Source of the DNA: Variovorax sp. V93
GTDB taxonomy: Bacteria > Pseudomonadota > Gammaproteobacteria > Burkholderiales > Burkholderiaceae_C
NCBI RefSeq assembly: GCF_041154485.1
Contig: NZ_AP028670.1
Span: 992,001 to 1,056,000, forward strand
DNA: 64,000 bases
Direction of reading: 5' to 3'
Part shown: positions 52,872 through 63,548 of the stretch, one piece after another
How positions within the stretch are numbered: position 1 is the first letter of the stretch
How the letters are laid out: each line of letters opens with the position of its first letter
Notes under the pieces: generated by a model
The model's input: only the letters and a program-made list of their open reading frames with translations
The model's database searches: none
Told to the model about the DNA's origin: nothing
Position numbers and translations under genes: made by a program

Positions 52872-53692
52872 ACGGCGCGCCGCATGCGCCGGCCGGATGG
52901 GACTGCCACGCCCACCTGTTCGGCCCCTACGACCGCTTTCCGCTGGCGTCCGAGCGCAGCTACACGCCGCCCGAGGCCGTGGCGCCGCAATACCTGGCGC
53001 TGCTGGCGCGCCTCGGCTTGGGCCACGGCGTGCTGGTGCATCCGAGCGCCTATGGCGAAGACCACGCGCTGCTGCTGCATGCACTGGCGGCCCATGTGAA
53101 CCTGCGCGGCGTGGTGGTCGTGCACCCCGGCAGCCGATTGGCGCTGAACGGCCTGCACGGCAAGGGCGTGCGCGGTGCGCGCTTCAGCCACCGCAGCGGC
53201 GCCGGCAGCAACTTTGCGGGCAGCGCCTCCTTCGACGACCTGCGGGCACTGGCCCCGGCACTGGCCGATGCCGGCCTGCACGCCGAGCTGTGGACCGACG
53301 GCCAGGCCTTGCCCGGCATCGCCGCCGAACTGAAGGCGCTGCCGGTGCCGGTCGTGATCGACCACATGGGCGGCTTCGACGTGGAAGCGGGCGTCGACGC
53401 GCCCGGTTTCCGCGTGCTGCTCGAGCTGATGGCCTCGGGCCGCACATGGGTCAAGCTGTGCGCCTACCGCAATCTGCTGGGCGCGCCCGACTGGCAGGCC
53501 GGCCGCGCGTTCCAGCAGAAGCTGGTCGAGGCCAATCCGGAGCGCCTCGTGTGGGGCAGCGACTGGCCGCACCTGCGCGTGGCGCCGGCCCCGGACACGG
53601 CCGCGCTGCTCGCGATGTTCAAGGACTGGGCCGGCAACGACGACGTCGTCCGGCAGGTGCTCCAGGACAATCCGGCGGTGCTCTACCGCTGA
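52868..53692 (+). CDS. LigI-like amidohydrolase
   Basis: A 274-residue TIM-barrel amidohydrolase: HxH at His14/His16 (DCHAHLFGP), HMGG near 166 and catalytic Asp232 in WGSDWPHLR. It resembles the protein at 37526 and the LigI family of dicarboxylate-lactone hydrolases. Probable lactonase in an uncharacterised aromatic or dicarboxylate route; substrate unknown. Confidence 0.85.
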   Translation: MNGAPHAPAGWDCHAHLFGPYDRFPLASERSYTPPEAVAPQYLALLARLGLGHGVLVHPSAYGEDHALLLHALAAHVNLRGVVVVHPGSRLALNGLHGKGVRGARFSHRSGAGSNFAGSASFDDLRALAPALADAGLHAELWTDGQALPGIAAELKALPVPVVIDHMGGFDVEAGVDAPGFRVLLELMASGRTWVKLCAYRNLLGAPDWQAGRAFQQKLVEANPERLVWGSDWPHLRVAPAPDTAALLAMFKDWAGNDDVVRQVLQDNPAVLYR

Positions 53693-53702
53693 GCTGAAGT
53701 GC

Positions 53703-54320
53703 TCAGCCTTCCGCCGGCTCGGTCGCGGCGAAGGAGGGCCGCGCACGCAGCGTCTCGAACCAGTCCGCGAGCGCCGGCGCCGCGCTGCGCCATCCGAGCG
53801 TGCCGAAACGGTAGTCGAGGTAGCCGAGCGCGCAGCCGAGCGTCAGCTGGCCGATCGAGAACGGTGCCTGGCGCAGGGCCGCCGCTTCGCGGTCGAGCCT
53901 CTGCAGCGAGGCGCGGGTCTTGAGCTCGAACGCATCGAGCAGCGCCTGCAGCGGCACCTCGCGTTCGCGCTCGTTGCGCCAGAGGATCAGCGCGTCGAGC
54001 AACCCGTCGCCGAAAGCGTGCCAGCGCAGCGCCTGCCAGCGCGCCTCGCCCTGCGGCGGGAACAACGATCCGCCGGCCAGCTCGTTGAGGTATTCGCAGA
54101 TCACGACCGAGTCGAACAGCGTCGAGCCGTCCTCGCGCACCAGGGTCGGGATCTTCGACAGCGGGTTGTCCGCCATGAGGGCCGGATTGGGCGTGCGCAT
54201 CGCAGCGACCGAGCGCACCAGCTCGAGCCGGGGCAGCAGGCCGAGCTCGTGGGCGCAGATCATCACCTTGCGCACATAGGGCGACTTGGGCGACCAGTGC
54301 AGCTTCATCGCGGCGGCCAT
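53703..54320 (-). CDS. Glutathione S-transferase-family protein
   Basis: A 205-residue GST: thioredoxin-like N-terminal domain (MKLHWSPKSPYVRKVMICAHELGL, then NPLSKIPTLVREDGSTLFDSVVICEYL) and an all-helical C-terminal domain. The active-site Ser/Tyr lies in SPKSPYVRKV. It overlaps the CoA-transferase stop by one base (TGATG) and probably acts in the same pathway or in protection. An inner Met four residues later is an alternative start. Confidence 0.87.
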   Translation of the reverse strand: MAAAMKLHWSPKSPYVRKVMICAHELGLLPRLELVRSVAAMRTPNPALMADNPLSKIPTLVREDGSTLFDSVVICEYLNELAGGSLFPPQGEARWQALRWHAFGDGLLDALILWRNEREREVPLQALLDAFELKTRASLQRLDREAAALRQAPFSIGQLTLGCALGYLDYRFGTLGWRSAAPALADWFETLRARPSFAATEPAEG

Positions 54321-55549
54321 CAGATCGCTCCGGCCTCGCGCAGCGCATGGATGCCGGCCGCGCTGTAGCCCAGCTCGGACAGGATGTCGTCGCTGTGCTG
54401 GCCCAGCAGCGGCGGTGCGGCCGGCGTTTGCAGCGCCGCGTGCGCAAAGCGCATCGGGCTCGCGACCTGCGGTGCGTCGACGCCGCTGGGATGCGGCACA
54501 TGGCGCAGCATTCCGCGCGCCTTGACCTGCGGCTCCTCGAACACCTCGGCGACCGTGTGGATCGGACCGCAGGGCACGCCGGCCTTGTCGAGCGCCGCAA
54601 TCAGTTGCCCGCGCTCCCACTTTGCGAACGCGTCGCGCAGCATCGCGGACAACGCGCCGATGTTGCGGACCCGCTGCGCATTGGTCGCAAAGCGCTCGTC
54701 CGCGGCCCAGTCGCTTCGCCCGAAGACTTCGCAGAGCCGGGCGAACTGGGCGTCGTTGCCGACCACGAGGATCACGTCGCCGTCGGCGCAGCCGTACACG
54801 TCCTGCGGCTGGATGTTCGGATGCGCGTTGCCGTTGCGCTGCGGCACCTGGCCCGACACCAGGTAGTTCATCGCCTGGTTGGAAAGCGCCGCCACCTGCA
54901 CGTCGAGCATCGCGATGTCGATGGCGTCGCCCACGCCGCTTTCATTGCGGCGCGCGAGGGCGGCAAGCACGGCGACGGCGGTGTACATGCCGGTCATCAG
55001 GTCGACGATCGGGATGCCGACCTTCTGCGGGCCGCCGCCGGGGCGGCCGTCCTTCTCGCCGGTGACGCTCATCAGGCCGCCCATCGCCTGGATCAGGAAG
55101 TCGTAGGCCGGCTGGTCGCGCCGGGGGCCCGTCTGGCCGAAGCCCGTGACCGAGCAGTAGATGAGGCGCGGGTTGATCCTGCGCAGCGAGGCCTCGTCCA
55201 GGCCATGGCGCGCCAGCGTGCCGGCCTTGTAGTTCTCGAGCACGATGTCGGCCCGCATGGCGAGTTCCTTGATGATCTTCTGGCCTTCCGGCTTGTCGAG
55301 GCTCACGGTGATCGAGCGCTTGCCGCGGTTGACGGCCAGATAGTAGCCCGCCTCTTTCGTATCCTGGCCTTCGGCATCCTTCAGGAACGGGGGCCCCCAG
55401 GTCCGCGTGTCGTCGCCCGCGCCGGGCCGCTCGACCTTGATCACTTCGGCCCCCAGGTCCGCGAGGATCTGGCTGGCCCAGGGTGCGGCGAGGATGCGGC
55501 TGAGGTCCAGCACCTTGACGTGCGACAGCGGCCCCTTGGTCATGCTCAT
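54320..55549 (-). CDS. CaiB/BaiF-family CoA transferase
   Basis: A 409-residue class III CoA transferase: VLDLSRILAAPWASQILADLGAEVIKVERP, NRGKRSITVSL, SVTGFGQTGP and the catalytic Asp183 in PIVDLMTGMY. It moves CoA between carboxylic acids without ATP. ATG 55549 has AAGGAGA. Divergent from a Bug receptor gene whose ligand may be its acid substrate. Confidence 0.9.
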   Translation of the reverse strand: MSMTKGPLSHVKVLDLSRILAAPWASQILADLGAEVIKVERPGAGDDTRTWGPPFLKDAEGQDTKEAGYYLAVNRGKRSITVSLDKPEGQKIIKELAMRADIVLENYKAGTLARHGLDEASLRRINPRLIYCSVTGFGQTGPRRDQPAYDFLIQAMGGLMSVTGEKDGRPGGGPQKVGIPIVDLMTGMYTAVAVLAALARRNESGVGDAIDIAMLDVQVAALSNQAMNYLVSGQVPQRNGNAHPNIQPQDVYGCADGDVILVVGNDAQFARLCEVFGRSDWAADERFATNAQRVRNIGALSAMLRDAFAKWERGQLIAALDKAGVPCGPIHTVAEVFEEPQVKARGMLRHVPHPSGVDAPQVASPMRFAHAALQTPAAPPLLGQHSDDILSELGYSAAGIHALREAGAI

Positions 55550-55652
55550 TCGGATTCTCCTTGTGTTGGATGAATTCTGGAATCCGGTCCGGCCGCGGGC
55601 TAGAGGCGGGCTCGCAAGGCTGTGATGCGCGGCGGCGCATAACGGCCCGCAT

Positions 55653-55669
55653 CGCATAGCAGCTATGCG
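55653..55669. promoter_or_regulatory. Perfect palindrome CGCATAGC-A-GCTATGCG
   Basis: Eight-base inverted arms around a single A in the divergent region between the CoA-transferase gene and the Bug gene, 76 bases before the latter. The half-site GCATAGC recurs near 39337 and 51264. No regulator gene is adjacent, so a distant LysR or GntR protein may use it. Confidence 0.5.
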
Positions 55670-55744
55670 CCCGGATGCGGTGGCACGGCCCGGTGCCATG
55701 CCTAAAGTCCGGGCACGACATTCGAAGACATCGGAGACATCGAC

Positions 55745-56713
55745 ATGAACGGACTTTTCAAATCCGCAGCCGCGCTCGCCCTCGCATTGGCCGCCGCCTC
55801 GGGCTGGGCGCAGGCCTATCCCGCCAAGCCGATCCGCGTGGTCGTTCCCTTTCCGGCCGGCGGGCCGGTGGACCAGACGGCCCGCGCACTCGGCGCCAGG
55901 ATGAGCGCCTCCCTGGGCCAATCCATCATCATCGACAACAAGGGCGGCGCCGGCGGCCTGCTCGGTGCCGACGCGGTCGCCAAGTCGGCGGCCGATGGCT
56001 ACACGCTGCTGTTCTCCTCGGCCGGTGCGCTGGCCATCGTGCCGCACATCGCGCCCTCGATGCCCTACGATCCGCAGAAGGACCTGGTCGCGGTGACCCA
56101 GGCACTGAAGGTGCCGGCGGTGCTGGTGGTGGCCGCCGACTCAAGATTCAAGACCTTCGCGGACCTGAAGGCCGCCGCCACCGGCGACGCCAGCAAGGTC
56201 AACTACGCCTCGGCCGGCAGCGGGACCACGCCGCACCTGCAGGCGGAGCTGCTCAAGCGCGAGGCCCGGTTGAACATCACCCACATTCCCTACCGCGGCG
56301 CCGCGCCGGCGCTGACCGACCTGATGGGCGGCCAGGTGGACATGATGATGGTCGACATTCCCGTGGCCCTGCCGTTCATCCAGTCAGGCAAGGTCCGCGC
56401 GCTGGCGGTGACCAGCGCCGTGCGCATTCCGGTCCTCAAGGAGGTGCCGACGGTCGGCGAGCTCGGCCTGCCGAAGGTGGAGGCTTACAACTGGTACGGA
56501 ATGCTCGCCCCGGCACGCACGCCGGCCGAAGTCATCGACAAGATGCATGGTGCCGTGGGCGCCGCATTGCGCTCGCCCGACCTGAAGCAGCAGTTCGAGC
56601 AGCAGGGCGTGCAGGTCGTCGGCAGCAAGCCCGCGGAGTTCGGACGGTTCATTTCAGCGGAGTCGGAACGCTGGGGCTCGCTGGCCAAGGCGGTGGGCGC
56701 CAAGCTCGATTGA
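55745..56713 (+). CDS. Bug/TctC-family solute receptor
   Basis: A 322-residue receptor: Sec signal (cut near WAQAYP), YPAKPIRVVVPFPAGGPVD, SIIIDNKGGAGGLLG and HIPYRGAAPALTDLMGG. It is divergent from the CoA-transferase/GST pair and convergent with the acyl-CoA dehydrogenase gene. Its likely ligand is an organic acid then handled by CoA chemistry. Confidence 0.88.
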   Translation: MNGLFKSAAALALALAAASGWAQAYPAKPIRVVVPFPAGGPVDQTARALGARMSASLGQSIIIDNKGGAGGLLGADAVAKSAADGYTLLFSSAGALAIVPHIAPSMPYDPQKDLVAVTQALKVPAVLVVAADSRFKTFADLKAAATGDASKVNYASAGSGTTPHLQAELLKREARLNITHIPYRGAAPALTDLMGGQVDMMMVDIPVALPFIQSGKVRALAVTSAVRIPVLKEVPTVGELGLPKVEAYNWYGMLAPARTPAEVIDKMHGAVGAALRSPDLKQQFEQQGVQVVGSKPAEFGRFISAESERWGSLAKAVGAKLD

Positions 56714-56740
56714 GCCCGGGCGCGCTGCGCCTCGGCGGGT

Positions 56741-57973
56741 TCAGGCGCGCGCCGGCGCGGCGCGCTTGGCCAGCTCCAGCTTGGCGATGGCGTTGCGGTG
56801 CACTTCGTCGGGTCCGTCGACGATGCGCACCGTGCGCTGGTGCGCATAGGCCTCGGCCAGCCAGAAGTCCTGGCTGACGCCGGCGGCGCCGTGCGCCTGG
56901 ATCGCCCAGTCGACCACCTTGCACGACATGTTGGGCGCCACCACCTTGATCATCGCGATCTCGGCGCGGGCTTCCTTGTTGCCCACGGTGTCCATCTTGT
57001 AGGCGGCATTGAGCGTGAGCAGGCGGGCCTGGTCGATGAGGCAGCGCGATTCGGCGATGCGCTCGTGCCAGATCGACTGCTCCGCGAGCGGACGGCCGAA
57101 GGCCACGCGGCTGCGCAGGCGGTCGCACATGAGTTCGAGCGCACGCTCGGCGGCGCCGATGGAGCGCATGCAATGGTGGATGCGCCCCGGGCCGAGCCGC
57201 CCCTGCGCAATCTCGAAGCCGCGTCCTTCGCCCAGCAGGATGTTCGACACGGGAACGCGCACGTCTTCCAGCAGCACTTCCATGTGGCCGTGCGGCGCAT
57301 CGTCGTAGCCGAACACCGACAGGTGGCGCAGCACCGTGATGCCCTTGGTGTCGCGCGGCACCAGCACCATCGACTGCTGCGCATGGCGCGGCGCATCGGG
57401 GTCGGTCTTGCCCATCACGATGAAGATCTTGCAGCGCGGGCTGCCCGCGCCCGAAGAGAACCACTTGCGGCCGTTGATCACGTACTCGTCGCCTTCGCGG
57501 CGGATCGTGCACTGGATGTTGGTGGCGTCCGACGATGCGACGGCCGGCTCGGTCATCAGGAAGCCCGAGCGGATCTCGCCCGCGAGCAGCGGCGCCAGCC
57601 ATTCGTCCTTCTGCGCCTCGGTGCCGTAGCGTTCGATGGTCTCCATGTTGCCGGTGTCGGGCGCCGAGCAGTTGAACACCTCGCCCGACCACGACACGCG
57701 GCCCATCACCTCGCACAGCGGCGCATAGTCGAGATTGGAGATGGCCGGCACGTCGCGGTGCGGATGCGGCAGGAACATGTTCCAGAGGCCGGCCGCGCGC
57801 GCCACGGGCTTGAGCTCCTCGATGAGCGGCGACACCTGCCAGGCATTGCCCTGGCGGCGGAAGGCGTCCATCTCGTGGTGGTAGCGCGCTTCGTTCGGAT
57901 AGATGTGCTGGTCGAAGAACTTGTTGAGGCGTTCGAGCAGCTCGCGGGTTTTCGCGGAGGGTTCGGCAAACAT
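56741..57973 (-). CDS. Acyl-CoA dehydrogenase
   Basis: A 410-residue flavin acyl-CoA dehydrogenase: N-terminal helical domain, [21 protein letters not shown] (FAD/substrate loop), [10 protein letters not shown] and the C-terminal [19 protein letters not shown]. It introduces a double bond into an acyl-CoA, passing electrons to ETF. It is longer at the N-terminus than minimal members, resembling the plant-type/eukaryote ACAD10-11 branch. The following gene on this strand, upstream at 58902, encodes an enoyl-CoA hydratase. Confidence 0.9.
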   Translation of the reverse strand: MFAEPSAKTRELLERLNKFFDQHIYPNEARYHHEMDAFRRQGNAWQVSPLIEELKPVARAAGLWNMFLPHPHRDVPAISNLDYAPLCEVMGRVSWSGEVFNCSAPDTGNMETIERYGTEAQKDEWLAPLLAGEIRSGFLMTEPAVASSDATNIQCTIRREGDEYVINGRKWFSSGAGSPRCKIFIVMGKTDPDAPRHAQQSMVLVPRDTKGITVLRHLSVFGYDDAPHGHMEVLLEDVRVPVSNILLGEGRGFEIAQGRLGPGRIHHCMRSIGAAERALELMCDRLRSRVAFGRPLAEQSIWHERIAESRCLIDQARLLTLNAAYKMDTVGNKEARAEIAMIKVVAPNMSCKVVDWAIQAHGAAGVSQDFWLAEAYAHQRTVRIVDGPDEVHRNAIAKLELAKRAAPARA

Positions 57974-58107
57974 GGGGAGCGTCCTTTCTTGATGGCGAGC
58001 AACCCGGCCAGACCGCTCGCATGCAGAAGATTTGAACATCGCAAGCTGGTGGATGCCGTCCCGCAAGCGACGCCCCAGGTGCGCTTCGGCTCCACCGGCC
58101 CGAGGGC

Positions 58108-58902
58108 TCAGCGCCCCGTGAATACCGGCGCGCGTTTCTCGGCAAAGGCGCGCTGGGCTTCCTTCGCATCGTCGGTCTTCGCGATCTGCGCCGTCATGTC
58201 CTGTTCGTAGCGGTAGCCGTCGCGCAGGCTCATGTCCTCGATCACGTTGAGCGTGTGCTTGCCCATGCGGGTGGACACGGGGCTCTTGGATGCAATGGCG
58301 GCGGCGATCTCGCGGGCCGCGGGCATCAGGTCCTCGGGCGCGGTGCAGGCCTCGACGATGCCAAGCCGGTAGAGCTCGGCGCCCGGCACGCGCATGCCCG
58401 TGAGCATCATGCGGCGCAGGCGCGAATGGCCGAACAGGCGCATCGCATGGCGGCAGCCGCCGAGCAGGCCGACGTCGACCTCGGGCAGCCCGAGCGAGGC
58501 CTTTTCCGAGGCAATGAGAATGTCGCTCGAAGCCGCCATGGCAAGGCCGGAACCGAGCGCGGCACCGTTGATGGCGCAGACCACGGGCTTGGCGCATTCG
58601 CGGATCGCGTGGAAGCATTCGCGCGTGCGGCGCGAATGGGCCATCAGGTCGCCCGGTCCCTTGATGACTTCGGCGCGTCCCTTCAGGTCGGCGCCGGCGC
58701 AGAACACCTTGCCTTCGCCGGTCAGGATCACCGCGCGTACCTCGTCCATCTCGGAGATCTGGTCCAGCGCGCGCGTCAGCTCGTCGTTGAGCACGCGCGT
58801 CAGCGCATTGACCGGCGGCGCATTCAGCGTCAGCGTTGCGACGTGATCGGCGATGGCCACTTTGAGCTGCAAGAAGTTGTCCACGATGTCTCCTGATGCC
58901 AT
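58108..58902 (-). CDS. Enoyl-CoA hydratase/isomerase family protein
   Basis: A 264-residue crotonase: [51 protein letters not shown] and [20 protein letters not shown]. It lies 134 bases upstream of the acyl-CoA dehydrogenase on the same strand; together they can perform the oxidation and hydration steps of a beta-oxidation-like route. Start ATG 58902. Confidence 0.88.
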   Translation of the reverse strand: MASGDIVDNFLQLKVAIADHVATLTLNAPPVNALTRVLNDELTRALDQISEMDEVRAVILTGEGKVFCAGADLKGRAEVIKGPGDLMAHSRRTRECFHAIRECAKPVVCAINGAALGSGLAMAASSDILIASEKASLGLPEVDVGLLGGCRHAMRLFGHSRLRRMMLTGMRVPGAELYRLGIVEACTAPEDLMPAAREIAAAIASKSPVSTRMGKHTLNVIEDMSLRDGYRYEQDMTAQIAKTDDAKEAQRAFAEKRAPVFTGR

Positions 58903-59063
58903 GGTTTGAAATGCCGCGGCTCAGTCTACGAGCCGCATTCCATGGCGGCGAGCGTCCCCGGTGTACATCAGCTATTCCGCAGGAGACATAGCGCAGCCCA
59001 TTGCTATCATCGGCAAACGCAGTCCCGAACGACCGGGCCGTCGTGCCCAGCGAAGGAAACCCA

Positions 59064-62000
59064 GTGCGGCTCAAGCTGAGAACGAAGACAGCCTTGCTCA
59101 TCACCTTGCTCGTGCTCGCCCTGGTGGGTGCAACGGGCGGCTGGCAGTACCGGAGCCTCTCCAGCGAGTACGTCAACCTGATGCGCGAACAACAGCAGGC
59201 GCTGACCGAGAGCGCCGCGGCGGATCTCGACTACAAGCTGGGCGTTCATCTGGCTGCGCTGTCGCGGGCCGCCCGGGAACTCGGCGCGGCCGGCATTGCC
59301 GACCCCGTGGCACAGCAGCGCTTCCTTGCGGACAAGGACTTGCGCGCGATGTTCGACAACGCCGCGGTGGCCACGCCGGACGGCGCCATCGTCGCGATCC
59401 ATCCGGCCGCAGGCCAGCCGCCGAACGTGGCCGACCGCGACTATTTCAAGCAGGTGCGCGACCGGCGCCAGCCCGCCATCTCCGCGCCGCTGCTCACCAA
59501 GGGTGGCCGGCAGCCCGCCGTGGTGATGGCGGTTCCCGTCGAAGGAGCGGACGGCCGTCTGGCCGGCGTGCTGGGTGCGGCGCTGAACCTGCAGCGCGCC
59601 AACGTGCTCGGCGATCTCAGCCGCGCCAGCGTCGGCCGGGGCGGCCACTACGAGATCGTCACGCGCGGCGAGTCGCCTCGGATCGTCATGCACCCGGACG
59701 CGAAGCTGCTGCTCAAGCCGGCCGACACGGCCACCGACGCCTTCGCCAGCGATCCCGAGCGCGACCTGGCAACGCACGCCACGGTGCGCAGCGCCGACTG
59801 GGACCTGCGCCTGGTCGTGCCGGCGCACGCCGCCTACGCCCCCCTGGAACGGGCACGGCGCAACCTGCTGATGCAGTTGTTCTGGCTGGGCCTGGGCTGC
59901 GCGCTGCTGGTGTGGCTGGGCACGGCCTGGGTCATGCGCCCGCTCGAAGCGCTGAGCAATGCGATCCGCACCTTGCGCCAATCACCGGACAGCCAGGTCA
60001 AGCTCGACGTCGTCGCCAACGACGAGCGCGGCGACCTGGCGCGCGAATTCGATGCGCTGATGGGCGAGCTGCGCGAACAGCGGCTCGAGGTGGCGGCGGT
60101 CACCGATGCATCGCCGGTCGGGCTGTTCCGCTGCGACAGCGATGGCCGCATGACCTACGTGAACGACGAGTACCTGGCGATCCACGGACTGGCGCGCGCA
60201 GAGGCGCAGGAGGGTTGGCTCACGCTGGTGCGCGAGGAGATCCGCGAGAAGGTCCGCCAGGACTGGGTCCGCATCGTCAGCGCGGCCGAACCGCTGAACG
60301 CCACGCGCCGGCTGCACCGCAAGGATGGCACGCAGGTGCTGGTGGCCTTGCGCAGCCGGCCCGTGCTGGCCGCTGGCCGTGTCATGGGCCATGTCGGAAC
60401 GGTGACCGACATCACGGAGCGCACCCGCGCCGAGCGGGCCCTTCGCACGCTGACGGCCATCTTCGACATGACGACCGACTACATCATCCAGAACGATGCG
60501 AAGGGGCGGCTCATCTACATGAACCCCGCCGCACGGCGCCGCACCGGCGTGGACCTCGATGCCCCGGTCGAGACGCTGAAGGTGTCCGACTTCAATCCGC
60601 CGCAGACGCTGGAGCGGTTCAGGTCGGAGGTGGTGCCCACCACGGTCGCGACCGGTGTCTGGGTGGGCGAGTCGCTGGTGTGGGATGCGCAGAAGCAGCC
60701 ATTCCCGGTCAGCCACATGGTGATCGCGCACCGCGACAAGCACGGCAATCTCGAATATTTCTCGGGGCTGATGCGCGACATCTCGGCGGCCAAGGCCGCG
60801 GAGCAGGCCCTGCGCGAGAGCGAGCAGCGCCTGCGCATGGTGACGGACCACCTGCCGGCACTGATCTCCTACCTGGACCGCGACCTGCGGTTCCGCTTCG
60901 TCAACAAGGCCTACCAGGACTGGTTCGGCATCGAGCCGCAGCAGCTGCTCGGCCGCAGCCTGTGCGAGTTCTACGGCGAGGAGGCGTGGATGCAGATGGA
61001 GCCGTACATCCGCGCGGCCCTGGGCGGACGCCAGGTCACCTACGAGCGGCGGGTGACGGGGGCCGGCGGACGCCGCGACATCCAGGCCACGCTGGTGCCG
61101 GAGCGCAACGAAGCGGGCGAGGTGGTGGGCCTCTACACGCTGGACAGCGACATCACCGCGCATCACGAGGCCGAGGAAGCGCTGCAGGAAAGCGAGGCCC
61201 GCCTGCGCACCGTGGCCGACGCGCTGCCGATGCGCGTGGCCTACATCGATGCCGACGAGCGCTACCGCTTCAACAACCTGGCCTATGAACGCGAGTTCGG
61301 GCTCTCGCGCGACCAGATCCAGGGGCACACCGTGCAGGAGCTGCTGGGCGAGCCGGCCTACGAATCCTTGAAGCCGCACATCCGTGCCGCGCTGGCCGGC
61401 GAGGTTGTCACCTTCCAGAGCGAAGTCAGCCAGAGCGACAGCTACAACTGCTACGAGGCCCAGTACATCCCGCAGCCCGCGGCCAATGCCGATGCGATCG
61501 TCGGCTTCCATGCCGTGATCACCGACATCACGCGGCAGAAGCTCGAGGAGAAGCGCCTGATGAACCTGGCGCAGATCGATCCGCTCACCGGCCTGGCCAA
61601 CCGCGCGGGCTTCGAGGCGCGCCTGCGCGAAGCGATGGACCGCAGCCGCAGCGCGGGCGCGCTGATGGCGCTGATGTACCTGGACATCGACGGCTTCAAG
61701 CAGATCAACGACCAGTTCGGGCACCAGACCGGCGACGAGCTGCTGAAGGCTTTCTCGGGCCGGCTGTCGCAGGGGCTGCGCTCGAGCGACGTCCGCGCGC
61801 GCCTGGGCGGCGACGAGTTCACGGTGATCATGGAGGGGCTGCCCCATGCCGACATCGCGGTATCGGCCGCCGCGAAGCTCGTCGTGGCCATGCAGGCGCC
61901 GTTCGACATCGAGCAACAGCCGACGATCCGTGTCACCGCGAGCATCGGCGTGGCGTTCTACCAGGGTGGCGGAACAACCGCCGCCGCACTGGTGAAGCAG

Positions 62001-62087
62001 GCGGACGAGATGCTCTACCGCGCCAAACGGGCCGGCCGCAACAACGTGCAGGTGGCGCCATTGCCGGTCGATGGCGGCCAGACGTAG
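59064..62087 (+). CDS. Multi-PAS membrane diguanylate cyclase
   Basis: A 1007-residue sensor enzyme. Layout: TM1 (about 8-28), a periplasmic Cache-like domain (to about 265), TM2 (about 270-292), HAMP, four PAS domains (about 343-465, 460-590, 586-710, 710-835) and a GGDEF domain (about 835-1000). The catalytic motif is intact at 915-919 (GGDEF), and an RxxD product-inhibition site (RSSD, 906-909) lies five residues before it. It makes c-di-GMP in response to an external signal. GTG 59064, with AAGGAA upstream, is preferred to a TTG at 59001. Confidence 0.88.
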   Translation: MRLKLRTKTALLITLLVLALVGATGGWQYRSLSSEYVNLMREQQQALTESAAADLDYKLGVHLAALSRAARELGAAGIADPVAQQRFLADKDLRAMFDNAAVATPDGAIVAIHPAAGQPPNVADRDYFKQVRDRRQPAISAPLLTKGGRQPAVVMAVPVEGADGRLAGVLGAALNLQRANVLGDLSRASVGRGGHYEIVTRGESPRIVMHPDAKLLLKPADTATDAFASDPERDLATHATVRSADWDLRLVVPAHAAYAPLERARRNLLMQLFWLGLGCALLVWLGTAWVMRPLEALSNAIRTLRQSPDSQVKLDVVANDERGDLAREFDALMGELREQRLEVAAVTDASPVGLFRCDSDGRMTYVNDEYLAIHGLARAEAQEGWLTLVREEIREKVRQDWVRIVSAAEPLNATRRLHRKDGTQVLVALRSRPVLAAGRVMGHVGTVTDITERTRAERALRTLTAIFDMTTDYIIQNDAKGRLIYMNPAARRRTGVDLDAPVETLKVSDFNPPQTLERFRSEVVPTTVATGVWVGESLVWDAQKQPFPVSHMVIAHRDKHGNLEYFSGLMRDISAAKAAEQALRESEQRLRMVTDHLPALISYLDRDLRFRFVNKAYQDWFGIEPQQLLGRSLCEFYGEEAWMQMEPYIRAALGGRQVTYERRVTGAGGRRDIQATLVPERNEAGEVVGLYTLDSDITAHHEAEEALQESEARLRTVADALPMRVAYIDADERYRFNNLAYEREFGLSRDQIQGHTVQELLGEPAYESLKPHIRAALAGEVVTFQSEVSQSDSYNCYEAQYIPQPAANADAIVGFHAVITDITRQKLEEKRLMNLAQIDPLTGLANRAGFEARLREAMDRSRSAGALMALMYLDIDGFKQINDQFGHQTGDELLKAFSGRLSQGLRSSDVRARLGGDEFTVIMEGLPHADIAVSAAAKLVVAMQAPFDIEQQPTIRVTASIGVAFYQGGGTTAAALVKQADEMLYRAKRAGRNNVQVAPLPVDGGQT

Positions 62088-62165
62088 CCGTGGCTGAAGC
62101 GGTGGGGCTGGCCCGGGTCCAGTCCATGCCGTGGCGCTCGGTGCCGCCGCGCAATGCGAGCGCGA

Positions 62166-63512
62166 TCAGGCGGGCTGGCGCAGCGGCCGGAACGCCGCGC
62201 GCAGTTCCTCGCTGAACAGCTGCGGCTGCTCCCAGGCGGCAAAGTGGCCGCCCTTGCCGACTTCGTTGAAGTAGTAGAGCGTTCGATAGGCGCGCCCGGC
62301 CCAGCTTCTTGGCGCGCGGTAGATCTCGCCCGGGAACACGGTGATGGCCACCGGAATCGAGATGTCCTGCGTCTTCTGCGCCGCCGCGCTGAAGTTGTTG
62401 TTGTTGTTCTCCCAATAGAACCGAGAGGAAGAAGCTGCCGTGTCGGTGAGCCAGTAGAGGGTGATGTCGTCGAGCATCTCGTCCCGGCCGAGCACGCGCT
62501 CGGGTTCGCCGCCGCTGTCGGTCCATTGCGCGAACTTCTCGTAGATCCAGCCGGCCAGGCCCGCTGGCGAGTCGGCCAGCGGATAGCCGATCGTCTGGGG
62601 GCGCGTCACCATCATGGCGCCGTAGGCAGCGCCCGTCTTGAAGAAGGCACTGAGCGTGTTGAACGCCGCACGCTCGGGCGCCGACAGCCCGGCCGGCGCG
62701 GGATCGCCGTTGTTGATGGGCTTGACCAGTTCCGCGGGCACGGTGGCGGGCATGTTCAGGTGGATGCCCCGCAGGCCTTGCGGTGCCTGGCGTGCCATCG
62801 CATCCGAGATGACCGAACCATGATCTCCGCCCTGGGACACGTAGTGCGTGTAGCCCAGCCGCTTCATCAGCGTGTCCCACGCGCGGCCCACGCGCTCGGG
62901 GCCCCAGCCCGTCTCCCTGGGCTTGCCGGAGAAGCCGTGGCCGGGGATGGACGGGATCACGACGTGGAAGGCGTCGGCGGCACTGCCTGCGAAGGCGGTC
63001 GGGTCGGTGAGCGGACCGATGGTTTTCAGGAACTCCAGCATCGAGCCGGGCCAGCCATGCGTCAGGATCAGCGGCAATGCGTCCGGATGGCGGGAGCGCA
63101 CGTGGATGAACTGGACGTCGACGCCGTCGATCGCGGTGATGAACTGCGGCAGCGCATTGAGCCTGGCCTCGATCTTGCGCCAGTCATAGCCCGTTTCCCA
63201 GTAGCGAACCAGCGCCTGCAACCTGGCCAGCTGAACGCCTTGCGAGGTGTCGCCGACCGTCTCGCGGTCGGGCCATCGCGTGGCCCTGAGGCGCCGGCGC
63301 AGATCGGTGATCGCCTCCTCGGGAATGTCGATGCGGAAGGGCCGTATCGCGTCGCCTTGCGCTGCGGCGCTCCTGTCCGCGGGTGTGGCCGCGAAGGTCG
63401 CGGCCGCCGAACCTGCGAGAAGGCCCGCAGTGGCCACCAGCGCACCGCGGCGCGTCAGGGTGGGATGGAACGCCGCGCGGCGGCTGGATGCGTCGGAATC
63501 TGTCATGGTCAT
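62166..63512 (-). CDS. Exported epoxide hydrolase-family protein
   Basis: A 448-residue protein with a Tat-type signal (TRRGALVATAGLLAG, residues 20-34), the epoxide-hydrolase N-terminal domain (FRIDIPEEAITDLRRRL, then WRKIEARLN) and an alpha/beta-hydrolase core: oxyanion HGWPG (152-156), nucleophile Asp230 in GGDHGS and a C-terminal GHFAAWEQP. It would open epoxides in the periplasm. Start ATG 63512; an inner Met at residue 3 is equally possible. Confidence 0.87.
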   Translation of the reverse strand: MTMTDSDASSRRAAFHPTLTRRGALVATAGLLAGSAAATFAATPADRSAAAQGDAIRPFRIDIPEEAITDLRRRLRATRWPDRETVGDTSQGVQLARLQALVRYWETGYDWRKIEARLNALPQFITAIDGVDVQFIHVRSRHPDALPLILTHGWPGSMLEFLKTIGPLTDPTAFAGSAADAFHVVIPSIPGHGFSGKPRETGWGPERVGRAWDTLMKRLGYTHYVSQGGDHGSVISDAMARQAPQGLRGIHLNMPATVPAELVKPINNGDPAPAGLSAPERAAFNTLSAFFKTGAAYGAMMVTRPQTIGYPLADSPAGLAGWIYEKFAQWTDSGGEPERVLGRDEMLDDITLYWLTDTAASSSRFYWENNNNNFSAAAQKTQDISIPVAITVFPGEIYRAPRSWAGRAYRTLYYFNEVGKGGHFAAWEQPQLFSEELRAAFRPLRQPA

Positions 63513-63548
63513 TTGCCTTGTGCTGGTGAACGGAAATCTCTGCGTCCT

